Assembly (NCBI RefSeq): GCF_004801415.1
Contig: NZ_SSNX01000012.1
Location: 1-64,000, forward strand
DNA: 64,000 nucleotides
DNA from: Deinococcus sp. KSM4-11
GTDB taxonomy: Bacteria > Deinococcota > Deinococci > Deinococcales > Deinococcaceae
Direction: 5' to 3'
In this document: piece by piece, positions 9,033-21,838 of the stretch
How the letters are laid out: each line of letters opens with the position of its first letter
Position numbering within the stretch: the first letter of the stretch is position 1
Notes under the pieces: model-generated
The model's database searches: none
What the model saw: the letters and a program-made list of their open reading frames with translations, nothing else
What the model was told of the DNA's origin: nothing
Program-made: the position numbers and the translations under genes

Positions 9033-10142
9033 ATGCCCCGCAAACCGCCGATCAAGCTGCCCACGCCCGAATCCCGCCGCGTCGGTTTTGCCATCGTCGG
9101 CCTGGGCAAACTGAGTGTGGAGCAGCTCATCCCAGCCGTGCGCACCAGCCAGGAAGGTTACGTGGCCGCGCTGGTTACCAGCGAGCCGGACAAGGGCGTG
9201 GAATTCGCCCGGGCGCTCGGCCTGAAGGACAGCGACGTGTACACCTACGAGGGCTTCGAGGGCCTCGCAGACCGCGCCGACGTGGAGGCCGTGTACATCG
9301 TGCTGCCGAACAGCCTGCACCGCGAGTTCATCACGCGCGCCGCGAAGATGGGCAAGCATGTCCTGAGCGAGAAACCGCTGGGCATGAACGCGAAGGACGC
9401 GCAGAAGATCGTCCAGGCCTGCCACAAGGCCGGCGTGCTCCTGATGACCGCGTACCGCTGCCAGTACAGCCCGCACCACTGGGCCGCCCGCGACGCCGTG
9501 CAGGGCGCGCAGCTCGGCGCGGTGAAGCTGCTGGACTCGATTCACGTGCAGGTCGAGGACGACCCCACCGTCTGGCGTCTCCAGAAGGAACTCGCCGGGG
9601 GCGGGCCGCTGCCGGACGTGGGCATCTACAGCGTGAACACGCTGCGCTTCGTGACCGGCCAGGAACCCGAGTGGGTGTTCGCCACGCTGCACCAGCCGAA
9701 AAAGGACAAACGCTTCCGGGAAGTCGAGGAGTCCGTGTCGTTCATGTTGGGCTTCCCGGATGGCGTGACGGCCAACGTGCACACCAGTTACGGCGCGTTC
9801 AAGACCGACACCCTGCGCGTCATGGGCGACCGGGGCAACCTGCTGATGGATCCGGCCTTCACGTACGAGGGCCTGAAGCTCTCCATCGAGACCAAAGACG
9901 GCACCATGACGCCCAGCTTTCCCGCGTACGACCAGTTCGGCCTGGAGTTCGACCATTTCGCCCAGCGTGTCCGGGATGGCAAACAGCCCTGGACGCCGGG
10001 CGAGGAGGCCGTGCAGGATCACGTGATCATGGACGCCATCTACGAGAGCGCCCACACCGGCAAGGTCATCCAGTTGAAGGCGGTGAAGAAGAAGGACGCC
10101 TTCCGGGGCACGCGACCCACGCTGCCCAGCGCCGAGGGCTGA
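9033..10142 (+). CDS. Gfo/Idh/MocA-family oxidoreductase
   Basis: A 369-residue NAD(P)-dependent dehydrogenase. The Rossmann start FAIVGLGKLSVEQL is near residue 20, the conserved SEKPLG at about 112-117 holds the family lysine, and GGGPLPDVGIYSVNTLR lies in the C-terminal domain. It resembles glucose-fructose or D-xylose dehydrogenases, and the sugar substrate is uncertain. The mRNA is probably leaderless: TAACGT is six bases before the ATG. An FAD-dependent oxidoreductase follows 52 bases downstream, but with its own promoter-like box. Confidence 0.88.
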   Translation: MPRKPPIKLPTPESRRVGFAIVGLGKLSVEQLIPAVRTSQEGYVAALVTSEPDKGVEFARALGLKDSDVYTYEGFEGLADRADVEAVYIVLPNSLHREFITRAAKMGKHVLSEKPLGMNAKDAQKIVQACHKAGVLLMTAYRCQYSPHHWAARDAVQGAQLGAVKLLDSIHVQVEDDPTVWRLQKELAGGGPLPDVGIYSVNTLRFVTGQEPEWVFATLHQPKKDKRFREVEESVSFMLGFPDGVTANVHTSYGAFKTDTLRVMGDRGNLLMDPAFTYEGLKLSIETKDGTMTPSFPAYDQFGLEFDHFAQRVRDGKQPWTPGEEAVQDHVIMDAIYESAHTGKVIQLKAVKKKDAFRGTRPTLPSAEG

Positions 10143-10194
10143 CCTGTAGCATTCCGCGCACCGGCCCTCCCACGCGGCCCGTAGAGTCGACCCT

Positions 10195-11394
<1,200 letters not shown>

Positions 11395-11412
11395 GCCTGG
11401 GGCTGATGGCTC

Positions 11413-11733
11413 TCAGTGCCCGCTGGTGACCTTCAGGCCGATGATCGCCACGACCATAAGGGTCAGGAAGGCCAGCCGGGCCGGAGTCACGGCCTCCTGA
11501 AAGAGCACGATGCCCAGAAGGGCGGCTCCGACCGCACCGATCCCCACCCACACGCCGTACGCCGTGCCGATGGGCAGGGTCTTCACGGCCAGTCCCAGCA
11601 GCGCGACACTGCCCAGCATGCTCAGACCAGTCAGGAGCGTGGGCAGCGGACGGGTGAATCCCGCCGTGTACTTCAGGCCAATGGCCCAGCCGACTTCCAG
11701 CAGGCCCGCGACAACCAGGATGATCCATGCCAT
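11413..11733 (-). CDS. sugE: SMR-family exporter SugE/Gdx (guanidinium type)
   Basis: A 106-residue small multidrug resistance protein with four membrane helices. The essential glutamate is in LEVGWAIGLKYT in helix 1, and AYGVWVGIGAVG in helix 3 is the signature of the SugE/Gdx branch, whose members export guanidinium against protons. The ATG is chosen for the strong AGGAGGTG just upstream. That ribosome site lies in the 3' arm of a long hairpin directly before the start codon (11734-11781), so translation is probably controlled. A single gene suggests a homodimer. Confidence 0.9.
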   Translation of the reverse strand: MAWIILVVAGLLEVGWAIGLKYTAGFTRPLPTLLTGLSMLGSVALLGLAVKTLPIGTAYGVWVGIGAVGAALLGIVLFQEAVTPARLAFLTLMVVAIIGLKVTSGH

Positions 11734-11789
<56 letters not shown>

Positions 11790-11875
11790 CAGCCCCTGGG
11801 GCCACGGGAACCAGTGTGCCAGGGCCGGAGCTGAGCAGGGTAAGCAACGTGTCAAGGCCTGCCTACACTCCGGGT

Positions 11876-12427
11876 TCAGTCCCGGCGGTACACCTTGAAG
11901 CGCGCGGCGAGGTCGAAGGTCGTGCAGGCGGCCTCGCCGGCGCGCAGGGGAGACGCGCACACGGTGAGCCTGCCGCCCGTACTGATCATGTCCGGCGTGA
12001 AGCCCACGGCCACCTGATCCAGCCGGCCGAAGCTGCCGCTCAATTCCACCGCTCCGTAATCGGCCGAGGTCACCGCGCGGTGCAGGGGGTCGACGCCGGG
12101 GTTCACCAGCGGCGCGATCGGCAGCCAGCGGCCCTGGCCCCGGCTGTCCGTGGCGTGCAGCGTGGCCGACACGCGTGGGATCAGGAAGAAGGTGCGCTTT
12201 CCGGGCCAGCGTTGCCGGAGGGCCAGGGGAAGCCGCAGCGTGCACTGCGGGTACGTTTCGTCGGCCAGCAGGAAATTCTGGCGCACGGACTTGAAGTACG
12301 TGTCCGCGCAGCTCAGCGTGATCTTCTCGCGCGGCACCTCGACCGTCGTGCTGACCGGCGCGGGCGCGGGTGCCTGGGCGAAGGAAGGTGACAGGCTCAG
12401 AACCAGCAGTGCGGCCGCTCTTTTCAT
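11876..12427 (-). CDS. Secreted protein of unknown function
   Basis: A 183-residue protein with a clear signal peptide (MKRAAALLVLSLSPSFAQA). A Pro/Ala stretch and a domain with two pairs of cysteines follow. No family was recognised. Its ATG overlaps the stop of the upstream single-span membrane protein by 4 bp, so the two are co-translated and probably act together at the envelope. Confidence 0.7.
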   Translation of the reverse strand: MKRAAALLVLSLSPSFAQAPAPAPVSTTVEVPREKITLSCADTYFKSVRQNFLLADETYPQCTLRLPLALRQRWPGKRTFFLIPRVSATLHATDSRGQGRWLPIAPLVNPGVDPLHRAVTSADYGAVELSGSFGRLDQVAVGFTPDMISTGGRLTVCASPLRAGEAACTTFDLAARFKVYRRD

Positions 12428-12924
12428 GGCGCCTCCAGCAGATCCACGCCGACGTGGTCGTCAGCGGGCGAGTACGTGCAGGTGAAGTCCAGTAGACGGC
12501 CATCCGGGCGGCCCAGTTGCCCATCCCAGCGCTTGCCGTCGGCCGTGGCCGTGATGCCGGCGGCCGCGTCGGTCAGGGCGGGAAAGCGCAACTCGTCGGC
12601 CGGCCAGGGGAGTGTCGCCGCGACCGCCACTCGGCAGCGGGAGACGAGTCCGGCCGTGGTGATTCCTCCCAGGGCGTCATCGAGAACAGGCGCGGGCGTG
12701 ACGGGCCGCAGGGCCAGCACCACCGCGATCACGATGACCGGCACGAACGGCACTGCCCAGCGAACGGGCCACCACGCGGGGCGTGGACTCAGGGCGGCAC
12801 GCACCTCGCGGCGGTAGGCGAGGGCCGCCAGATCCTGCCGGGTTCGCTCGCTGGCGGCCTGCCGGGCCTGGAGGGCCGCCACCTCCTCCGCCTCGATCCG
12901 GCGGCGTTCCTCCTCGCTGAGCAT
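12424..12924 (-). CDS. Single-span membrane protein of unknown function
   Basis: A 166-residue protein. Residues 1-45 are a charged helix (EEERRRIEAEEVAALQARQA), one membrane helix follows (FVPVIVIAVVLALRP, about 60-76), and the external domain has two cysteines (SRCRVAV and DFTCTYS). The orientation is therefore probably N-in. TACTCT lies seven bases before the ATG, suggesting a leaderless mRNA. It overlaps the secreted-protein gene downstream. Family not recognised. Confidence 0.65.
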   Translation of the reverse strand: MLSEEERRRIEAEEVAALQARQAASERTRQDLAALAYRREVRAALSPRPAWWPVRWAVPFVPVIVIAVVLALRPVTPAPVLDDALGGITTAGLVSRCRVAVAATLPWPADELRFPALTDAAAGITATADGKRWDGQLGRPDGRLLDFTCTYSPADDHVGVDLLEAP

Positions 12925-13012
12925 ACTCAGGAGAGTACGAGCCTCACCGGAGCCGAGCGTCCACTAAAAGGGGGAGATGCTGGCGGTGCCACGCCTGCGA
13001 CCTCGGCGGCCG

Positions 13013-14242
13013 TCAGGCCAGCGTAGACCGCAGCGTGGGGCTTTCCGTCAGAGCGGAGTACACGAAGGTACGCAGGTCATCGCGCACCCGATCCGGCGAC
13101 AGGAGCAGCTGCGTCATGAAGATCACGGCCAGATCCTCGGTCGGATCGACCCAGAAGTACGTGCCAGCCGCGCCTCCCCAGTAGAAGTCGCCGGCGTTCC
13201 CGAGCCGCAGGCTCCGGGCCGGGTCGAGGGTGACGGCAAAGCCCAGTCCGAAGCCCACGCCCGCCGAGCCGGTCTCGGACGCGGCGATGGCGGAGCGGGC
13301 CAGGCTGGCGATGTCCGCGCCGCCGGGCAGGTGGTTGCGGGTCATGAGTTCCAGCGTCTTCGGGCCGACCAGCCGCGCGCCGTCCAGTTCACCGCCGCGC
13401 AGCAACATGCGACAGAAGCGCAGGTAGTCGGCGGCCGTGGAGACCAGGCCACCGCCCCCCGAGACGAAGTGCGGTGGCGCCAGGTACGGACTGGTGGCCC
13501 GGGGGTCGTAGAGCACACGTCCCTGGGGAGTCAGCGCGTAGCACGGCATGAAGCGCCCGGCCTTGGCTGCGGGCACGAAGAAGTCCGTGTCCACCATGCC
13601 CAGCGGCTCCAGGATGCGCTCCCGCACGAAGTCCTCGAACGGCTGTCCCGCAACCCTACCGACCACGGCGCCCAGGACGTCGGTGGCGAAGGAGTAATGC
13701 CACGCCTCGCCGGGCGCGTACTCCAGCGGCAGGTCGGCCAGCGCGGTGATCATGCCGTCCAGCGTGGTGGTCGTGCCCAGGCCCAGGGTGCGGTACGCCG
13801 CGTCGAGGCGTCCACCCTGCTGGATGTGGTAGCTCAGGCCCGCCGTGTGCCGCAGCAGATCGACCATCAGCATGGGCCGGCGCGGCGGCTCGGTCGTGAA
13901 GCGGCCCAGCTCGCCGCCCGTCCACACGCCCAGCTCCGTCCACTCGGGAATCACGCTGCTGACGGGATCGCCCAGCGCGACCCGGCCCTCCTCGACCAGC
14001 ATCATGAAGGCCAGACTCGTGATGGGCTTGGTCATGGAATAGATCCGGAAGATGGCGTCGCCCTGCAGGGGCACCCCGGCCTCCACGTCTGCGAACCCCT
14101 GCACGTTCTGGTGCACGATCTCCCCCCGGCGGTACACCAGGGTCAGGGCGTTGGGGAGGATGCCCGTGTCGAGGTACGCGGCCTTCACGTGCGCTTCCCA
14201 GGCGTTCAGGCGCTCTGACGAGATTCCGGCGGTCGTGGTCAT
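13013..14242 (-). CDS. Serine hydrolase, beta-lactamase/esterase (class C-like) family
   Basis: A 409-residue member of the beta-lactamase-related family (EstB, AmpC, DD-peptidase fold). The nucleophile motif SMTK follows IFRIY, the second motif is a Tyr in WHYSFATDVLG, and VSGGGGLVSTAADYLRF is typical of the esterase branch. There is no signal peptide, so a cytoplasmic esterase or amidase is more likely than a beta-lactamase. The ATG at 14242 has AAGGAG upstream; the open frame beyond it is unrelated sequence overlapping the next gene. Confidence 0.85.
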   Translation of the reverse strand: MTTTAGISSERLNAWEAHVKAAYLDTGILPNALTLVYRRGEIVHQNVQGFADVEAGVPLQGDAIFRIYSMTKPITSLAFMMLVEEGRVALGDPVSSVIPEWTELGVWTGGELGRFTTEPPRRPMLMVDLLRHTAGLSYHIQQGGRLDAAYRTLGLGTTTTLDGMITALADLPLEYAPGEAWHYSFATDVLGAVVGRVAGQPFEDFVRERILEPLGMVDTDFFVPAAKAGRFMPCYALTPQGRVLYDPRATSPYLAPPHFVSGGGGLVSTAADYLRFCRMLLRGGELDGARLVGPKTLELMTRNHLPGGADIASLARSAIAASETGSAGVGFGLGFAVTLDPARSLRLGNAGDFYWGGAAGTYFWVDPTEDLAVIFMTQLLLSPDRVRDDLRTFVYSALTESPTLRSTLA

Positions 14243-14342
14243 GGGCGGTCTCCTTGAAGGTGGTCTGCCGCTGAGGATACACAGCGGCAGGACGTGGCCG
14301 GTGCGGTGTCGGACCACTTCCGGATGTGCGAGCATGGCGGTC

Positions 14343-15731
14343 ATGAGTCGCGCCCTGAGCCCCTCGCCGGAGGCGCACCACCCGGCCCCACCCCTTGCCC
14401 CACGAACCCTAGGCGTGGGCCTGATCCTGGTCGTCATGATCGTGGCCTTCGAGTCCATGGCCGTCGGCACGGTCATGCCGCGCGTGGCCTCCGACCTCAA
14501 CGGGCTGGCGTTGTTCGGGTGGGCGTCCAGCGCCTTCCTGCTCTCCAGCCTGCTCGGCGCCGTGGCCAGCGGCGTGCTCGCCGACCGGCGGGGGCTGGCG
14601 CCGGGCACGGTGGTGTCGCTCGCGCTGTTCGCCGTGGGCCTGCTGGTGGGCGGTACGGCGTCCTCGATGCCGGTCTTCGTGCTGGGACGGCTCATCCAGG
14701 GCCTGGGTGCGGGTGGGCTGGGCGCCCTGCCGTGGGCGGTCATCACCACGCGCTACCCGGAGACCGCGCGGCCCCGCATGCTGGCGGCCATGTCGAGCGC
14801 GTGGCTGCTGCCGGTGCTGGTAGGACCGCTGATCGCCAGCGTGATCGCGGATCAGTGGTCGTGGCGGCCGGTGTTCTGGGGGCTGGTGCCCCTGCTGCTG
14901 CTGGCCGCGCCGCTGTGCGTGCTGCCGCTGCTGGCCCGCCATGGCTCGGAGGGGGCCACGCGGGCACAGACCCCGGGGTCGAAGCGTCAGTTGTGGCCCG
15001 CGCTGGGCCTGTTGGCCTCGGCAGGCGCCCTGATCGAGGGCCTGCGCCGCCCGGAGGCCGCCGCCCTGATCGTGGCCGGACTGGGCCTGATCGGCCTGCT
15101 CCTCGCGGCCCGGCCGCTGTTCCCGGCAGGCCTGTGGCGGCTGGCGCCGGGCCTGCCACGCCTGCTGGCCCTGCGGGGGCTGCTGGCCTTCGCGTTCATG
15201 GGTTCCGGCACCTTCCTGCCGCTGGCCCTGCACGACCTGCGCGGCCTGAGCCTGAGCGGGGCGGGCGTGGTGCTCAGCGTCGGCGGGGCCACGTGGACAG
15301 CCGGCTCGTGGATCCAGGCGCAGCTCGAGCGGCGCTGGAACGGCGCGTATCGGAGCCTCACCACCCGTGGGGCCCTGGCCTGCGTGGCGCTGGGCCTGAG
15401 TGTCACGGCCCTGAGCACCCTGGGGATCACGCCGCTGTGGTGCGTGTACGTGGGCCAGGTGCTGGGCTGCCTGGGCATGGGCATCGGCTACAACGGCATC
15501 AGCTTGAATGCCCTGGCCAGCGTGCCCGCCGCCGAGGCCGGACGCCTGTCCGGGCAGCTGGCGAACATCGAGACGCTGATGGTCGCCCTGTCCGCCGGGA
15601 TCGGCGGGGCGCTGATCGCGCGCGTGCAGCCCATGCAGGGCGCCTTCACGCTCGCCTTCGGCATAACGCTGCTGGCGGCGCTGACCGCCGCAGTGGCGGC
15701 TCTCCGGCTGCGACTGGCGGCTCCCGAATAG
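14343..15731 (+). CDS. MFS efflux transporter, DHA2/14-helix type
   Basis: A 462-residue transporter with about twelve to fourteen hydrophobic segments. The early [17 protein letters not shown] is characteristic of drug/metabolite exporters, ADRRGLAPG is the loop 2-3 motif A variant, and [20 protein letters not shown] is motif C-like. Substrate unknown. Two ATGs (14334 and 14343) are close together and neither has a clear ribosome site. It diverges from the serine hydrolase gene 100 bases away and converges on livF. Confidence 0.82.
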   Translation: MSRALSPSPEAHHPAPPLAPRTLGVGLILVVMIVAFESMAVGTVMPRVASDLNGLALFGWASSAFLLSSLLGAVASGVLADRRGLAPGTVVSLALFAVGLLVGGTASSMPVFVLGRLIQGLGAGGLGALPWAVITTRYPETARPRMLAAMSSAWLLPVLVGPLIASVIADQWSWRPVFWGLVPLLLLAAPLCVLPLLARHGSEGATRAQTPGSKRQLWPALGLLASAGALIEGLRRPEAAALIVAGLGLIGLLLAARPLFPAGLWRLAPGLPRLLALRGLLAFAFMGSGTFLPLALHDLRGLSLSGAGVVLSVGGATWTAGSWIQAQLERRWNGAYRSLTTRGALACVALGLSVTALSTLGITPLWCVYVGQVLGCLGMGIGYNGISLNALASVPAAEAGRLSGQLANIETLMVALSAGIGGALIARVQPMQGAFTLAFGITLLAALTAAVAALRLRLAAPE

Positions 15732-15762
15732 CGGGCCGTGCGGCCCCAGCAGTGAGCTGGCA

Positions 15763-16462
15763 CTACACGCCCAGGTACGCGCTCCGCACGCGGTCGTCGT
15801 TCATCAGGTCGGCAGAGGTGCCCTGAAGCGAGATCGTCCCGCTCTCCAGCACGTAGCCCCGGTGGGCGATGCCCAGCGCCGCGAAGGCGTTCTGCTCGGC
15901 CAGCAGGACGCTCACCCCGGCCTCGTTCACGCGCTGCACGGTCTGGAACACCTGCTCGACCACCAGCGGTGCGAGGCCCAGTGAGGGCTCGTCCAGTAGC
16001 AGCAGCTGGGGCCGGGCCATCAGCGCGCGGGCGATGGCGACCATCTGCTGCTGCCCACCCGACAGGCTGCCCGCCGGGTCATGGCGTTTCTCGACCAGAA
16101 TCGGGAAGAGGTCGAACACGCGCTGTAATTCGCGCTGTGTGCCCGCCGGGTCTTTCCGGTGGACATACGCGCCCAGACGCAGGTTCTTCTCCACGCTCAG
16201 CTCCGGGAACAGCAGCCGCCCTTCCGGGCACTGCGCCACGCCGTGCGCGACGTTGAACTCGGGGCGGCCACCGGTCAGCGGCGTGCCGTTCCAGTGGGCC
16301 GTGCCCGAGGCCGGGCGCTGGAGGCCCGAGAGCGTGCGGAAGAGCGTGCTCTTGCCCGCGCCGTTCGCGCCGAGCAGCACCACGATCTCGCCGGGCTTCA
16401 CGCTCAGGTTCACGTCGTGCAGGGCGGTGAAGGCCCCGTAGTTCACGCGCAGGTTCTGGATC

Positions 16463-16470
<8 letters not shown>
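15763..16470 (-). CDS. livF: Branched-chain amino acid ABC transporter ATPase LivF
   Basis: A 235-residue ATPase with Walker [10 protein letters not shown], signature LSGGQQQM, and Walker [14 protein letters not shown], the last typical of LivF. With LivG it forms the ATPase pair of the importer. It is the last gene of livJ-H-M-G-F and its start overlaps livG by 8 bp. The length is normal for LivF. Confidence 0.95.
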
Positions 16471-17282
<812 letters not shown>

Positions 17283-17290
<8 letters not shown>

Positions 17291-18295
17291 GCTGATCCCC
17301 CACCTCGTGTCCGGCCTCCGCGCGGTTCTCCGGGCCGGTCTCGGGAGCCGCGCCGCTGCGCCGGGCGCGCACCCTCTCCCACAGGCCCACCAGGCCGTGC
17401 GGCGCGAACATCACCAGCAGCACCAGCAGCGGCCCGAACACGATGTACTGGTAGTCCTGGAGGCCCTTGAGCCCCTGCGACAGACCGTACATCAGGCCCG
17501 TGCCCACCAGCGGCCCGGCCAGGGTGCCCAGGCCGCCCACCAGCAGGTACAGCAGCACCGTGAAGGTCGTGACCGGCCCGGTGATCGCGGACCCCAGGAA
17601 GCCCACGTACACGGCATACAACCCGCCCGCGAAGCCCGCGATGGCGGTCGAGAGCATCATGGCGCGCAGCTTGTGCGAGTACACGTCGATGCCGGCGCTG
17701 CGCGCCAGATCCTCGCCGCCGCGGATGGCGAGCAGGGAACGGCCGAACACGCTGCCGCGCGTGCGGGCCACCACGACCACCGTGACGGCCAGCGCGAGCA
17801 GCGCCAGGAGGTAGTACCCGCCCGCCAGTCTCAGCCCGACGGCCTGCGACATGGCCGACAGCCCACCTGGAGCGGCCACCCCGTTCAGGCCGTCGTTCCC
17901 GCCGGTCAGGGCGTCCCACTTGTTGATGATCAGGGCGATGATCACGCCCACGCCCAGCGTGAAGATCGAGAAGGCGTCCCCGCGCGTGCGGAAGGCCACC
18001 AGCCCCAGCAGCAGGCCGCCCGCCGCGCACAGCAGCACGCCCGCCGGCCATGCCAGCCAGAAACTCCACCCGGCCCTGAGCGTCAGGATGCCGACCGTGT
18101 ACGCCCCGATCCCGAAGAAGCCCGCGTGTGCCAGCGGCAGCAGGCCCGCGAAGCCCAGCATGACGTTCAGGCCGTAGGCGACCATGGCCCAGATCATGAT
18201 GTTGACGGCCACGTCCAGTACGTAACCGCTCGGCCGCAGGAACGGCACGAGGGCCGCCACCACGAACAGCGCGGCCCAGATCCACGCGCCGCGCT

Positions 18296-18299
<4 letters not shown>
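17283..18299 (-). CDS. livM: Branched-chain amino acid ABC transporter permease LivM
   Basis: A 338-residue permease with about eight to ten membrane segments. The family segment [21 protein letters not shown] is near the N-terminus. [19 protein letters not shown] is the coupling loop that contacts the ATPases (the EAA-like loop, normally RENELAAxxxGI). The C-terminal tail is basic and cytoplasmic. The ATG overlaps the livH stop by 4 bp. Confidence 0.93.
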
Positions 18300-19156
<857 letters not shown>

Positions 19157-19188
19157 GGGAGGACTCCAGGGGTGGGCAGGTAGGACAA

Positions 19189-19214
19189 CGCGCCCCGCAT
19201 GGTGACGGGGCGCG
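19189..19214 (-). terminator. Intra-operon hairpin between livJ and livH
   Basis: CGCGCCCCG and CGGGGCGCG form a perfect 9-bp stem with an 8-base loop, just after the livJ stop. On the minus strand TTGT follows, with no real U tract, so it is more likely a partial terminator or an mRNA-end stabiliser than a full stop. Confidence 0.65.
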
Positions 19215-19225
19215 GCAGGGCGCGC

Positions 19226-20362
19226 TTACTTGAAGGTCGTCGTCAGCCGCAGGCGGGTGTACTGGCCGCCCTTGACGCTCGCCACCACGAAGGCGGCGTC
19301 GGCATGGCCGCCGGCCGTCACGCCGTTGAGTTTGAACACGGTCTTGCTCTGCGGCAGGGCCTTGGCCGCCGCGTCGAGCTGCGCGCGGATCGCCGTGGGG
19401 TCGTCGGTCTTGCCCGCCAGTTCCATGGCCTTGGCGATCACGTTGATGCCCATGTAGTTCAGGGCGGCCTCACTGGTGGGGATCTTCTTGTACAGCTTCT
19501 GGTACTGGGCCACGAACAGCTGCGTCCCGGCGAATTCCTTGACGGGCAGCACGCCCACGCTGCCGTCCAGGTACGAGCGGGGCACGACCTGATCCATCTG
19601 CTCGAACTTCGCCTGATCCATCACGATGAAGCCGCCCTTGAACCCCTGTTCGCGCGCGGCCTTCACGACCAGCGCGGTCGGCTGGCTGGGGCCGCCGATG
19701 AACATCACGTCGGGCTTCTCGGCCAGCGCCTTGGTCACGGCGCTGCTGTAATCGACGGTGGTGTTGTAGTCCACGCCGTTGTTCCCGCCGACGGTGCCGC
19801 CCTGCTTGGTCCATTCGCCGCTGATCGCTTCCGTCCACTGCTTGCCGTAGGCGCTGGTGGTGCCGACCAGGGCCAGCTTCTTGCCGAAGGCCTTCATCTG
19901 CGTGGCCACGAAGGGTTGCAGGTAGTTGTCGTAGCGGGGCGGCAGCATGAAGGTCAGGGGGTTGTTCGACGCGAGGATCTTCGGCTCGCTGGAGTACGCC
20001 ACCAGCAGGAACTTGGGATCGCCGGTCGTCATGGGCTGCACGGTCAGGATGCCCCCGGCGTGCGGCACCACGATGATGCTGATGCCCTGACTGGTCAGGC
20101 GCTTGACGTTGGTGGCCGTCTCGTTCGGCAGGTAGCGGTCGTCGAGGGCCACGAGCTTGAAGGTCACCTTCTCGCCCGCCACCTGAAGGCCGGTCTTGTT
20201 GATCTCGTTGATGGCCATGTCCAGGCCGCTCTGCACGTCCTTGCCGTAGAAGGCCGCCGCGCCCGACAGGGGGCCGGAGTAGCCGATGTTCACGACCTTG
20301 TCGGCCAGGGCAGAGGACACGCTCAGGAGGACCAGGGCAGACAGCAGGTGGAGTCGTTTCAT
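19226..20362 (-). CDS. livJ: Branched-chain amino acid ABC transporter substrate-binding protein
   Basis: A 378-residue periplasmic binding protein of the LivJ/LivK family (Peripla_BP_6). The signal peptide is [20 protein letters not shown] with cleavage before DKV and no lipobox cysteine. [20 protein letters not shown] is the family N-terminal ligand-site segment. The ATG at 20362 has GGAGG upstream; an open frame further upstream is not needed. TGTCAA (20462-20467) gives a TTGACA -35 on the minus strand, but no good -10 box follows. It heads the liv operon. It may bind Leu/Ile/Val or another amino acid or amide. Confidence 0.92.
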   Translation of the reverse strand: MKRLHLLSALVLLSVSSALADKVVNIGYSGPLSGAAAFYGKDVQSGLDMAINEINKTGLQVAGEKVTFKLVALDDRYLPNETATNVKRLTSQGISIIVVPHAGGILTVQPMTTGDPKFLLVAYSSEPKILASNNPLTFMLPPRYDNYLQPFVATQMKAFGKKLALVGTTSAYGKQWTEAISGEWTKQGGTVGGNNGVDYNTTVDYSSAVTKALAEKPDVMFIGGPSQPTALVVKAAREQGFKGGFIVMDQAKFEQMDQVVPRSYLDGSVGVLPVKEFAGTQLFVAQYQKLYKKIPTSEAALNYMGINVIAKAMELAGKTDDPTAIRAQLDAAAKALPQSKTVFKLNGVTAGGHADAAFVVASVKGGQYTRLRLTTTFK

Positions 20363-20714
20363 AAGTGGCCTCCGGTGTCCAGGGCATCGGCACAGCCGAA
20401 CGACTCCTTGGACGGGGTACAAGTTGTGGGTACTGCGCATGGTCGCATGGGCGTGAGGGGGTGTCAATCACCCGCCCAGGGCCCTAGGGTGTTCAGCCCG
20501 GCCTTGGCACCTTCCCCAGCACGGAAGCCGATCCGCCGTTCACCCACGCCCGGAAGCTGCCCGGATCGTGCAGGAAAAAGCCCCACATCCAGTGGGGCTG
20601 CCCGTCCGCCTTCACCCGGGCGGGGTGCATTGTTGGGGTGAACACAACTTATCAGGCGAATGTGAACTTGATGTCAGGCAGTGAACAGTTCGCGGCCGTC
20701 GCCGCCGGCGGATG
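20363..20714. other. Intergenic region upstream of livJ and downstream of the DinB-like gene
   Basis: This 350-base gap contains the livJ leader and promoter region (TTGACA on the minus strand at 20467-20462) and the DinB-like gene's terminator. At 20413-20434 there is a repeated GTAC-type element around ACAACTTGT (on the minus strand GTACCC, seven bases, GTACCC), which could be a regulator site. No convincing gene was seen in it. Confidence 0.5.
20572..20599 (-). terminator. Rho-independent terminator after DinB-like gene
   Basis: AGCCCCAC (20579-20586) pairs perfectly with GTGGGGCT (20592-20599). On the minus strand the stem is followed by TTTTT, the classic intrinsic terminator form. It ends minus-strand transcription coming from the DinB-like gene about 115 bases upstream, and shields livJ. 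Confidence 0.85.
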
Positions 20715-21212
20715 TCACCACGTGTCGCCGCCACCCGGCGGCGGCCACGCGCCGATCATGCGGCGAAGCATGATCGCCTGCCCGACGTGTACGGCGTTGT
20801 GGAGGGCGTGCAGGCACAGTTCGTACCCCAGCGTGTCCCGCCCCCGTACGACGCGCGACAGGTCATCCTCGCGGGCCACGCGCCGCAGTTCGGTCAGTCC
20901 CTCCAGAAAACCCCGGAGCAGCTCATCCCACCCGTCCGGCGTGGTGGACGGCCAGCCGCCTTCGGCATGTTCGGGCACCACGCCGCGTTCGCCGTGGGCC
21001 AGGGCCAGGGTGTAGCGCTGCCAGAAGCGCAGGTGCCCGAGCAGATCGGCAATGGAATGCGGCGCGCCCTCCACGCGGCGGCAGGCGTCGTCCGGCCTCA
21101 GATCCAGGAACGCGCGGCTGGGCGGCACGAAGGCGCTGCCCTCGTCCAGCAGGGCTTCCAGGGCGTCGGACGGAGGGCCGAACCGCAGGGTGTCCGGGAA
21201 GGGAACGCTCAT
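20715..21212 (-). CDS. DinB/YfiT-like putative metal-binding protein
   Basis: A 165-residue four-helix-bundle protein of the DinB-like superfamily, which is expanded in Deinococcus. Three histidines expected to bind a metal are present: one in SIADLLGHLRFW and two in LHALHNAVHVGQAIMLRRM. Members include thiol-dependent transferases and hydrolases; the activity here is unknown. TACGAT lies six bases before the ATG, so the mRNA should be leaderless, which fixes the start against the longer open frame. Confidence 0.82.
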   Translation of the reverse strand: MSVPFPDTLRFGPPSDALEALLDEGSAFVPPSRAFLDLRPDDACRRVEGAPHSIADLLGHLRFWQRYTLALAHGERGVVPEHAEGGWPSTTPDGWDELLRGFLEGLTELRRVAREDDLSRVVRGRDTLGYELCLHALHNAVHVGQAIMLRRMIGAWPPPGGGDTW

Positions 21213-21394
21213 GGGCACATCGTAAGCACTTGCGTCGTGACAGAGGCGACGTCGTGGCCGGGCCACCCCGGCCCTTCGCCGCGCCTGTACACTCACGACC
21301 GTGTCGGGGTTCGCGGGGCCGCACGGATGCGGGCCGCTGGGGCCTCGACCACCCGTGCCCGGAGGGGCCGTAAGGGTGGAAGAGGGGTGGAGAG

Positions 21395-21838
21395 ATGGAT
21401 CAGAATAAGGGAAAAGCGCCCCGCAGCCGGGCGCGCATGCTGGAACTGGTGTTCCCGAAGGACACGAATTACCACGGCACGGCCTTCGGCGGCTGGGTGC
21501 TGTCGCTGATGGACAAGGCGGCCAGCGTCGCGGCCGTGCGGCATGCCAGCGGGAACGTGGTCACCGCGCGCATGGACGGCGTGGACTTCCACGTGCCGAT
21601 CCGCGTGGGGGACGCCGTGGCCCTGGACGCGCAGGTGGTACGGGTGGGGCGCACCAGCATGACCATCCGCGTGGACGTGTACCGCGAGCACATGCCGACC
21701 GGGGATCAGGAACTCGCCACGACCGGCACCTTTGTGTTCGTCGCCCTGGACGAGCAGGGCAAGCCCCGGCCCGTGCCGCCCCTGCCGGACGGGCAGGACA
21801 CCCGCAGCGCCGACCCGGATCCCGAGGCGCGCCCGTGA
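21395..21838 (+). CDS. Acyl-CoA thioesterase, hotdog fold (YciA/BFIT type)
   Basis: A 147-residue single-hotdog thioesterase. [19 protein letters not shown] contains the hotdog helix with the conserved Asn/Asp pattern of YciA-type enzymes, followed by [20 protein letters not shown]. It hydrolyses acyl-CoA in the cytoplasm; chain length is unknown. GGTGGAGAG lies just before the ATG. Its stop overlaps the GTG start of the histidine phosphatase by 4 bp, so the two are coupled. Confidence 0.88.
   Translation: MDQNKGKAPRSRARMLELVFPKDTNYHGTAFGGWVLSLMDKAASVAAVRHASGNVVTARMDGVDFHVPIRVGDAVALDAQVVRVGRTSMTIRVDVYREHMPTGDQELATTGTFVFVALDEQGKPRPVPPLPDGQDTRSADPDPEARP

Noticed and set aside
20363..20640. A riboswitch upstream of livJ
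   Set aside because: The only strong hairpin there (20579-20599) is a terminator facing the other gene, and no conserved riboswitch core was recognised.
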